From NCBI GenBank assembly GCA_036924085.1, contig JAVGWX010000011.1, forward strand, positions 40,162,970 through 40,226,969: a stretch of 64,000 nucleotides of DNA, read 5' to 3'. Made by a program: the position numbers and the translations under genes. Positions 49,401-61,400 of the stretch are shown here, piece by piece. The notes under the pieces were generated by a model that made no database searches, was not told the origin of the DNA, and saw nothing but the letters and a program-made list of their open reading frames with translations. The stretch is from Ariolimax columbianus. Lineage: Eukaryota > Mollusca > Gastropoda > Stylommatophora > Arionidae. Numbering within the stretch: the first letter of the stretch is position 1; each line of letters begins with the position of its first letter.

Positions 49401-52400
49401 AAGCTGTAAACTACGACACAATGCATTCTGTTCTCTGGACTACATTCTGCTACTTAAGCCCTTTCAGAGTATGGTAGCGGGAGATTGAGAACAAACAAAG
49501 CCAAGCCAGATAATTTTTTAATTATTTTATTTTTGGTTTCACATGGATCTATCCCATTATTAGGGGTGATGAAAGTTAAGTAATTGCAATGAACTTTTCT
49601 GATGCAGGTCTGTTTAGTTTGTTTATGTAGATGTTATAAATATGTTTGCAGTGGACACTTAAGAGATATGCTGATCTGGCTAAGAACACTACCAGAGCTT
49701 TGTGGAAATTTCATGAATTTACAAGACAACTGATGTACCCAAAAATAGGCAAGTCTAAATGTTTGCAGAAGCAATAGGAGGTGACATCAATGGAAAAACT
49801 GTCCCAAGAAACTTTCAGAGAGTGATTGTACCATTTCTTTTGTCCCTCCCTCTGATGATCGCTTCCCTGTCTTGAGCTCACCATAGAACATATGTTCAGG
49901 GAGGCGCTCATCTGGCATTTACACAACATTCCCAGTCCATCTGATCTGGCCTCTCTGTAGCTGCGCATGGATGTCAGAGCATTTCGCTCCATTGAGGACT
50001 ACAGTGTTGGGCATTCTATGCTGCCAACCAATCCTGAGACAGGCAACATGAGAAAGGTTGAGTTTCATGACATGCATGCTTTGGATTGTCCATGTTTTGC
50101 ATGCGTATAGAAGGGTAGTTAACATAACAGGATCATTCATCTTGCTCTTGATGACAACATTCCCTGCATGCACCAAATGTTTGCTCACAGTTTTCCTAAA
50201 ACAGCACCCGCCTTGGCAATCCTGTTGTGGACCTCAGAGTCTATATTCACTTCTCTGGTAGGTAAAGCTATCAACTGCTTGTAGATGTTGGTCCTGTAGA
50301 GTAATGCCATTTTTGTGACAGTGCTAACCAGGAGCAGATATAAACATTACCTTTGCTTTCTTTATGTTGATAGTAAGACAAAAGTTAGTGCACACTCATC
50401 CATGGTGTCCTGTTCATGTTCTGAGCATGTGTTAATGGCGCAGTCATCAACAAAGAGATCTAAGATCGTTGCTTCTTTCACCTTTGTGAGGGACCTTTGG
50501 CGCCTCAGATTGAACAGCTGCCCATCCGTCATGTAGCTGATATACACGCCAGTGTCCCAGTCATGTGTAGCATCAGAAAGCATGGCAGAAAATACCACGC
50601 TAAAGAGTGTTGGGGCCAGCACACAGCCACGTTTGACCTCATTTATGACTTGAAATGCTGTAGACAATTTACCATCATTCAGTACACGAGCCAACATGCC
50701 ATTACGATTCTGGTTGGCACGGGGGAATGGAGAGATAGACAGAAAGAATAAGAGACACACCACATTGCCTGTCATAAAAGATGACTAAAGATGGTGTATC
50801 ATGGGGCTAGCAACCTCATCATACAAAACCATTACTACTGAAACAGAAGCTGAAAATGCTTGGATATAGGATTCCCATAAAGGGGTAATCTATTGTGGAG
50901 GCCCTTTGATTCCTTGGAGTGAAAATCAAACAAATTAATCCATCATACAAACACGCTTTTAAATACAAAAAGAACAAACCTCTCCTAAATTTGAAACTGT
51001 TCTGTCCAGAGACACTATCATATGTTCTTGAAGATGAATCAGCTTCCTGGAAAGCCTGACAGTTATCCACTGCAGATTCTTCATTTTGTGGCACTAGCTT
51101 CTGAGGACTCCCTACTGCTTTCACCGCTATAAATGACAGAAACAGGAATTGATATCAATGCAAGGTTTATTAATATGATCACAACTATGGGGATCAAAGT
51201 GTTTATCCCCACATCATTGACCAGACTGCTATAACACATCTTGTTTCCTGGAGAACGTTGTAAATGCGAGGTGGGGGTCTTAAATCAGTACGTTTCTCAT
51301 GACCCTCATGTTTTTCTAAATATTTTATAATATTTTTATTTCCGAGAGTGTGACATTTTTATTTGAGCTTCGATTTAAATTTTGAAACGAAGAAATGAAA
51401 ACTTTCAAAATAGGGCTTCTTTACAACTTGAGTGTCAAATTCTTGCAACAGCTATACAAGTCTGTTTACACATGAGGTAAAGTCATTAAGTAACTGCAAT
51501 TTTATTAATAACATTTTTTACAAGAGTGCGAATCAGAAATTTTGTGTCTTGTTATTCCCATGCCTGGCAACACACTTTGTCCACCTGTGGGTGCCCTCTA
51601 AAAAAGTCTTTTGGTGAGAATTTCTGCATAGTGACTCGCGCTGAAATCTACGGGTATTTCATCAATTGTACCATGGACTAGCTGGTCAATCTGCTGTTTC
51701 AGTGTGTCAGTTGCCATGTTTGCTGTTCTCCCACCTCGCATTTCACCAATGACATTTTTTCTTCTGTTTTGAAATCTTTCTACCCATTCATACACTCTCC
51801 TCTGACTTAAACAACTGTCTTCATACTGGACCTTAATTTTTCTGTAGACTTAAGTTGGTTTCACATCCTCTGACCACAAAACACGAATTAACGCCTCGTT
51901 GTTCTTCCATGGCATAAGGTAACAGTGGGGCAGCCATGTTATACACTATATTGTGCATACTGTTTGGTCATCACAATCCCTACATGGAGTATTGCTAAAG
52001 AGCCATTTTGTGACCTGAATTATAATAAAATTGATGTTACTTAATGATCGTCCCTCGAGTGTATATATAATATTTATTTATAATTATACGACTAACTCAA
52101 CATTTTAAACATTAAGTTGCTTTATCCTAAAAGGATTTCAAATTAGTTTATCTTAAGCTATCATTATCATAACTTAACATCTTTATACTGGTTTAGAAGA
52201 CTCTACTAGTTTCTTTGAGGGCGGTTTTTACCGATGTGCGAGTCCATCTTAATAGACTAGAGCTAAGTAGACCAGCGGCCAGTTAGGCACCATCTATAGC
52301 CGCTCTTAACAAACCACCTGGGGAAAGCTACAAATAACTTGGGTAGATTTTTAATTTAATTTCGCAGCGGCCGTTAAGCCTACTCTTTTTTCGATTTCCA

Positions 52401-55400
52401 TCTTATAGCATTTCCTTTGCAGAACATTTCTCTCATCACAGCTGTCACGTGTCTCAATCTTTAGCCAGTTCTGTCTCTGTCCTCTTCAGAACATATTTGA
52501 TGTAATCTGTCAATCTTCTCTTCAGTCTGCCTCTGTCCAGCTTTCCGTGTACCTTCAGTGTAGTTTTTTTCCAGATAATTATGGTGTTTTACATGGCCAA
52601 AGTATTTTATTTTTATAATTCTAATGCCGTTTACCAGTCAATTTTGATCTATACTCACCTCTTTTAGGACACTTGCTTTTTTCTTTTTCGTTGTCCATGA
52701 CCTTCTGAGAACTTTCCTGTAGCATTTTGAGCTTGAAAGATTGCATTTATTTCTTTAGTGTGTATGTGATGGTCCATGTTTCGCATCCGCAATTTGACAC
52801 AGGGAAGATGGGATATTCTCTCAATTTTGGTTGTTCGTGTAGTGCCATACATTTTTCATATTTATTTAACATTCCTTTCCTGATTTATTTTTAGCGATCT
52901 ACATTGCTGCTGATAATGAAGCAAAAATTTATGAAATTTGTGACGTTTTAGATTTCATTTTCTAGAGTGACTTGAGGGTTGTATTTTGTTGTGTTAGTTA
53001 AACTGTTGTTCAGGCAGAGATGTTGTTCTATTTGTGTGTTGTTTAACAGACAGGATCATCTGTTCTAATCTATCTCTGCTCTTTGAGAGGATAACTGGCT
53101 TATATGATTAAAAAAATAAAGGGCAGTAAACGGTTTCATTCACCACTGTCATCAACATCAACAGTGACTTACTAGCACTTCAATCAGCAGTCACTTACTA
53201 GCACTTCAATCAGCAGTCACTTACTAGCACTTCAATCAGCAGTCACTTACTAGCACTTCAATCAGCAGTCACTTACTAGCACTTCAATCAGCAGTCACTT
53301 ACTAGCACTTCAATCAGCAGTCACTTACTAGCACTTCAATCAGCAGTCACTTACTAGCACTTCAATCAGCAGTCACTTACTAGCACTTCAAAGAGCAGTC
53401 ACTTACTAGCACTTCAATCAGCAGTCACTTACTAGCACTTCAATCAGCAGTCACTTACTAGCACTTCAATCAGCAGTCACTTACTAGCACTTCAATCAGC
53501 AGTCACTACCATATCAATCATCAGTCTCTTACTACCCCTTCAATCAGCATTCACTTACTGGCAAACCCAGTTAGCTCTAAATCCTCATCTAAAGTCAGCC
53601 GACCCTGACCAAATGCATCAGTGAGAGAGACCAGACCAGAGGAGCTGCAGTGCAGAATAATTCCAAAGGGTTCTGTTGTTTTCCAGGCTAGCGGACAAGC
53701 AAGCGACAGCACCTGATGGGAGGCAAAAGCACAAGAATGAGAGCGAAATCCCCTCATAAAGTTTAGTCTGTGATGACAGAAATACTGTTACAAATATATT
53801 ATGAGGCAGATAAAGCACGATCTCATCTGATGGGCGCAGCGGTCCCAATATGTCAAGGCGGATCGGAATAGCTGCATGGCCTCCGATGCGTATGGAGTAA
53901 CTGCAAGATTTCCCTTACAACAAAAATCTGCATCTATTAGTCTTGCATGGTCCCAGTCCTAATTTAAAGCTCCGAAACCTGGACATTACTCAAACATGAC
54001 ACATCAAGACTAGAGGCCTCCCACATGCGCAACCAACAGCATATCCTGGGCATCCGATGGCATGACTATATCCACAACGTTGAGGTTTCTGCTAGATCAG
54101 ACATCCCCCAAATGTAAGGAAAAACTTGACCACAGACGCTTTTCTTTGTTTGGTCATGTGATACGGCTGAACCAGGAAACCCCATCCTACAAGACGATTC
54201 ACAGATCGCTCCTCAGTGCCAACGGATTTTCCTGACTGGCTGGAGACGTAGAAGAGGCCGACTTGCATAGTACGGATTCAGCAAATAGCAGCCTTCCCCT
54301 TCGCTCTGGACAAGGCCTGGAGCTGTGCCAAAGCAGTGAGTCATGTATGTGGCCAACCAATGCAATGGTCCTCAGATGCATAAACAAACGTATTGTTCTT
54401 ATTATTATATAAAGTACAGGCAAAGGCAGTTCCATAGGTGACAATGTCATTGGGGATAAAGTGTTAGTCTGCATTGCAAGTAAGTAGCCTCTTTAAATCA
54501 AGGTTGACTGTAGGATGATACACCCTTGGAGCAGTAACTGAGTTTTTGGTTTTCCTTTTTTTTATGTGACTGTTGTTTCATCTCACTGCATTATAGGAGC
54601 ACCTTATCGCACATACTGAGGTGGATCTTCAGAGTGCATCGCCACATGGACCGGTTTACAGCTTCCTCTTCAGTATGCCATACTTATGTCAAGTGTTTTC
54701 ATACGACTTTGAATCTAAGCTGTGGTCGGCCAGCTATTCTTTTACCACCAACCAGCTGTCCATAGAGAATAACTTTCATGCAGCAAACCTAGCTAAGCAA
54801 TTGTAGCCTTCACTAGCTAAGGGGACAGTATACGCTTGGGATGCCGGTGCGAGTATGGACCTATGCGTCTGTCACCTTGTTCCACCATTAAACACCTATG
54901 ATGGATTCCAGGCACTGTAGATGGAAGGTTTCAAACTTGTATAATCAGCAGCTGCTGTGTGTGATGTATCAATTAATCAATTTAAACCTTTTAGCTCCTG
55001 ATGGAGCACAGGTCTTCAACAAATACATGTCAAGCCCTCCTGTTCTGGGCCATTGGTTCCAGCTCTCCATGTTTTCAGTACAGGTCTTCAACAAATACAT
55101 GTCAAGCCCTCATGTATTGGGCCATTGGTTCCAGCTCTCCATGTTTTCAGTACAGGTCTTCCACAAATACATGTCAAGCCCTCCTGTCCTGGGCCATTGG
55201 TTCCAGCTGTCCTTGTTTTCAGTACAGGTCTTCAACAAATACATGTTAAGCCCTCCTGTCCTGGGCCATTGGTTCCAGCTCTCCATGTTTTCAGTACATG
55301 TCTTCAACAAATACATGTCAAGCCCTCCTGTCCTGGGCCATTGGTTCCAGCTCTCCATATTTTCAGTACAGGTCTTCAACAAATACATGTCAAGCCCTCC

Positions 55401-58400
55401 TGTCCTGGGCCATTGGTTCCAGCTCTCCATGTTTTCAGTTTCATCCTCTCAAATCCTTTCTACCTTATTTCAGCCAGTCCCAGGATGTGAATTTTTTTTC
55501 TTATCTCTGTCGCCCAATGTGTAACTTTCTCCTGTTCCTGCACTGACCAAACCAAATCTGTCAGTTTCCATAGATGAAAACAGGTAAGAGTGATATAGAT
55601 TCCTTGTGGCTTTCACTGCATCCCGCCAGGAAGCCTGTGTCCAACAATTTGCAGGGGTGATTTCATAGCAATGGTTTTATATGATACGTTTGCTGGCACC
55701 ATGCATAACCTTCTTTATCCGCCTTTTGCTACTTGGAAGGTAAGAGTTGTCCTATTTTAGTCAACCCTAGAAACAACTCCAATGAGAGAAAGTTTATATG
55801 AGAACAACCTATCATATGAGGTGATTGAAGCGGTCACTCAACTCTGAGGTGACCTGCTGGCACCTTGTTGCGGACTGGTTATTTTGAGAGCACATCAATC
55901 ATGGCATCCGAGTGAGATGTCCCTTCGGCAGACAAAACTTGGATTTGCAAACACTAGCAGTGCATAGTCACCGACGTTGACAGTGTCTGGAGGTCAAAAT
56001 CAGAGCGCCTTGTCTTGTTTTCAGTCTAGGAACAGCTATACATACTGGGGAATGTGAAGGCGGAGCGGGTTCAGGAACAGCTATACATACTGGGGAATGT
56101 GAAGGCGGAGCGGGTTCAGATCACTGCTCATGACCATCACAACAAAGGAAACATAAACGAAAACAATCAAAGAATCCTCAAATTTTACTCCGAAAATAAT
56201 ATGCGCAAGACAAACAAATTCTTTGATGTCCAGCTTTGCTTTAAAATCTTTTGGCAGCAAACTAGATCAGGGCATTGGCATCAAAGCGATGCTGTGCTAA
56301 CATGGAGGCAATATTTCAATGCATTAGAGATTCCACACAATTCAATGGTTCAGACTGAAAAACAGATCATGCACTAGTTAGTAGCAGAGCTAAGGTATAG
56401 CCAACAGAAAATCCACATATCACAGGGACCACCAAAATCAAAGAACAATGTAAAAGTGTCAAAATAAATGAGAAGTGAGACGTGTTGAAAAATGAAAATT
56501 AGCACCTTTGTAGTCAAAGATGAAGGAAATAACTACATAGAGGAAGTGTGAAATATCCTTAAAACAAACATCTTTGACAGCGCAAACTTATTCTTTGACC
56601 CAAAGATGGCATCTAGAAAAGACTGGTTCACAGCAAATGGGGAAATGTTAATTGATGAGGAAAAATAAAGAGCATAAAAAAATTACAAAGTGAACCATAA
56701 TACATTGGTTTGGGGCTGATATGCAGCAGTGAACAATCTGACAGGAGCCAGCAACCCATAGTTGGTTTCTTGCATAAGGATCAGCGAAAGGTAGCCGACC
56801 AAGACACTATTTCAGGTTAGGCGGAGGCCCTGGAAACAAGTCGCACTTTTGTAGTCTGGCTAAGAGAATAGGGATCACAAAGGGAAGACAAATCTGGTCC
56901 CAAAAGATCACTGTACTGAACCGGCTGTATTCGGCCGAAAGGCGCAGATATCATAGCTTTGCGGTAAACTATGACACAACATTTTTTTCAGGATGAACAC
57001 CAAATAAGAATGCATTACTAAAGACCATCTCCAACACACCAAATCGATAGTGCAGCAGGAAACAAAGAAGATGCACAATTAAATTAGGTCTAGCTTGAGT
57101 TCAGCTATCTTCGGTCCACTATGTCATCTGCGCTCTCGCTTGATGAAGAAATAAGCATAAGAATAGATCATACAGCCACCATGTTTGGCAGGCTCTCGAA
57201 GAGAGCATCAAACAACTTGAAGCTGACATTGCAAACCAAAATTCAAATTTATCGGTCCTGCGTGCTCAGCACATTATTTTATGCCTCAGAAACATGGACA
57301 ACTTACTCAAGGCATGAGAGGAGATAAAACTTCCCATCAACGCTGTCTCTGAAGAATTATGAGCATCAGGTAGCTGAATAGATAGCATTTCCATCCAAAG
57401 ATGTATGGTCAACTCTGTGCTGGGAAAAGATTCCAAGACAGGACTGTGATGAGACATAAAGACAACTGAATGGACATGAATATACACTCTTCGCCACCTG
57501 ATGAATAAGGCTGAACACCAACTGACCTGACCTGCTTAGAATGTAATGATACTGAACACAAACTGACCTGACCATCTTAGAATGTAATGATGTAAATTCT
57601 GCTTAACTGAATATAACATGACTCACATGAACTCTGTAAGCTGGAGACACTTTCAGACTGTCACTCACAAACTTGTTCAGATATAAGGGTCTTCTTGCTT
57701 CCATTAGAATACAGATATCTTGGTTTGGCATCGCCACAGCATTGTGGGTTTCTAAGTATGAAGTATAGGCAGTCCACGAACTGAGGTCTATCTCTTGCTG
57801 AGAGAGAAATTTTTTTAAACAAGTGTCTTTATAAAACTGCACATTTATAATCAATATTGGATGAACATCTCAAATTTGGAACTGTTAGAAAGAATGGGAC
57901 AGATACCAGTGAAATAAATGTTTAATTTGATAGTTTACTGTTAAGTATGTGTACATTATATTAAGGTATATTATTATTATTATAAAGGGTCTTGAAGTAA
58001 GGTGTCCGCCTCAGGTGCAGGTAAAATCATGGTGGAGAACGGGATTTTGTCATGTGAATCATCCAGTAAAAATTTCCCCTGATCTCTTGAGAAGTGAGAT
58101 CGGACACCCGTGTGCAGTGGCAGTTGGTAATCGAAAAGAGTAGGCTTAACGACAGCTGCTTGAGCAAAATTCAAGTTAAAAATCTACTCAAAGTATTCTA
58201 TGGATTCTCGCCCCCACAGAGAATATGTAGCAAAAAGGGGACTGTGTGCTAAAATATCAGATCTTAGTTTATGTGGTTAACAGAGCGGCAATGATGGCGC
58301 CTAACGGGCTATGGGTCTACTTTGCTTAAATTTACGCTTCCACCACCACCAGTCCTATAAAGGCGTTAGTATATACCAGGGGCAACCAACCGAACGGTTG

Positions 58401-61400
58401 GTAACAGATACTGAGATTGACCTGGTAAGTCATCAGCAGATATCTGCCTGCCAAAACAAATGCAACAAAGGAGGTCACACCTCCCCACGACATCTACAGC
58501 ACAAGTGGACTGAAGATAGATAGATTTTTATTATAATCATCATCATTAGTCTCATAACCTTAGAAGGTCATTGAGGCACTGTTATTGCAGTTTGTAGTAC
58601 CAGCTCCTGCCATACAACAACGGAGTATCTTGGGCCTCTTACACACCTGACAGAGCCCATCTCTCTCCAGGTGGCAGTTCACTATAGTTAAATCCAAATT
58701 TCACACAACAAAGTTGACACTGTCTTCAGCTAGGGCGAAAAGCACCAATCTCGTGAAGTTCAGCCGTGTGAACTAAACCGTGAAACATGACACATGTTTA
58801 GGCGCACTGCTATTCCCACAGCCGATGTCCACTGCAGGATAATTGGATGGAAGAAAACACACAAAATGAATGAATTAACCAGTCCAAATGGAAAACAACA
58901 ACACGTTTCTGTGAATACAAGTGTGTGGCCGACTAGTGTGAATTCGCGGCAAATCCATGGTCTGGTGGCATTTATAATGAACTAAAACAGAAGAGCAATG
59001 TAGACCCGCAGCCAGTTATAGTGCCATTTTTGTTATAATAACAATATGATATTTATTCATAAAATTTATATTATAAAGTATATATTACAGTATAAAAGGG
59101 GAAGGAAGGCTAATGACTGGTCAGGCAAAATGCACTGGTCAGACATGTTAGTCAGGTTCAGGCAAAACATACTGGACAAGACCCACACCTTGGCTTCCTC
59201 GTAGTCTTTCCTGGAAACGAGCTATTTTCATGGCAGCATGGCTAACAAGGTGAGGGATTGACATGTTCCCTGTAGTAGTGAGCGACACACAGATGAAGCC
59301 AAGCATAGCACAACTGCCTGGAGGGAACCTGATCCACCTTCATCAGGATGTAAGGAAAGCTACTGCAACCTGCCACTTAACGGCCTTTTCAAGGTCCACA
59401 AAAGAGCAACCTACTCATTGTGGGCATTTGCAAACAACAGTATAAAAGCAAAAACGAATATGAACAATTTATTAATTTTAATCATCAAATGAATTTAATA
59501 TTCGCCCAAATGAATAAAGATGCATTGGATAGCAGCGATCAATTCAGCTGGACTTTTGCGCTATGTGGTCAAACTCATGGGCTTGGGTTACAACTCAAAA
59601 TTGTTGGATATGCGAATGGTCAAACATCGAGTGATTGGTTGTTGGGATCTACTGTACATATCTCATTCCATTTATCCACTTATGTTGCTATATGTAATGG
59701 GAAAATGAAATCTTCTTTCATGTACAATCTGTATAATTGTTCCCATTTTCATTGCATGACACTGTGATGTTTTTTTCAACATTGTCAATCTATCATATTC
59801 TTGGTCTTTCTCTTGCTCTCAACCCCTGCTGTCTGGGGTTATAATATGGCAGGTAGGTATAAGGTTGTTCATGTCATTTATCTAAACCATTATCTTTGTC
59901 TGTCAATACACAATGTGCATTGCATTGTTTCTACTTCTGTCAAATTACTGGTTTTCATTTTGTATCCTCTTTGAACTTAATTCCCTACATCTGAACTGTT
60001 GCTCCACTGGTTTTTGTTGGCCTCTTTCCCCACCATGTCCTGTCAGCCTACACGGTTTATCCTCTGTAGATATTTATTGACAAACGACTGAAGTTTTATC
60101 TGTATTGCCTTTGTTGTTCTCCAAGTTTCTGCTCTGCACAAATGTACTGAATTGACATTGGAATAAAACAAACTTATCTTAGTCTTTATTTCCTTGAATT
60201 TCCAAATATTATTTAGTTACGATAATGTGGTCCTTGGCTTTCAATTTCTTGCTTTTACATCCGCCTCGGTGCACCATGAAGTATCAATGATGCTGTCCAA
60301 ATATGTGAAGGTGTCCACCTCTTCCAGTGCCTCACCTCCAAGCATGACTGGCTCTTTGTTTAAGGTGTTAATTTTTTATAGATTGGTGTTTTCTTCTTGT
60401 TAATATTTAGCTTCCAACTTTTTCACAAACAATAAAGTTCTTAGCTGACAAAACATAAAATCTTTTGTAATGCTCCTTTAGATTTACTATTACAGTCAAA
60501 TTAAGGTTGCTCTATAACAGATGTGGTGAATAAAGTTTCTACATGAGCTCAAGGAGACAATGAGGCTAATGTCTGTTCAGGCAAAACACACTGATCAAAC
60601 AGTGTTAGCCAGGATCAGGAGAAATATACTGGCCAAGACCCTCACCTGACCTCCTCGTTGGTTGTCCTGGAAATGGGCTGTTGTAGAGAGCAACAGTCTG
60701 GTTAACAAGGTGTGGTTTGATGTAATTCCTGTAGTAGTGAGTGACACGCAGATGAAGCCAAGCATTGTACAACCGCCTGGAGGACTCCGGTCCACTTTAT
60801 CCGCATGCTCGGGATGTCAGGAAAGATACTACATTCTGCCACAAGTTGAGTCCTTTTCAGGGCGCACAAAAGGGTTACCAACCAACATAAGCTCAAAAGG
60901 CAGTACCCTAGCAGCTCGGCCACGAAGAGCCAAAAAAAGAGTAGGCAGTGGAATCTACATCACACTTCAGCGGTGACATAAAAAAACCACTCCATGCTTC
61001 AATCAAATGGCTGGAGCCAACAGGGCATCAGTGACATCACCAAAACAATTGTATAATTTTGTAGTGTTAGCCACTCTGCTGCATGTCTGCGAAACATGGG
61101 CAGTGTATAGCAGATATAGCAGACAGCTAAATCGTTTTCACCTGTCTGCAAAGGCTGCTCAGAATCGGGTGACAGGACAAAGTGCAGAACTCTGAAATTC
61201 TTAGTAAGACAAACATGTTGAGCATCCATTCTTGTCTGCAAAAAAGAAAAACCCAAATAAAATGTATGTGACACATCCTCAAGCAGCTGTTATACGGTGA
61301 GCTCTAAATAGGCTCATTAGGAGGACAAGAAACAGAAACCTACAGAGACACCTTGAAAGTGTCTCTGAAACACATTGAAAGTGTCTCTGAAAAGCTACAA

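Noticed and set aside
53163..53550. CRISPR-like array of short repeats
   Set aside because: The 26-bp units are directly adjacent without spacers, in an intron of an animal gene. It is a minisatellite.
54898..55524. A 208-codon open frame with 24-residue repeats
   Set aside because: It is open only because the 72-bp unit lacks stops, and other frames are open too. There is no start or splice context.
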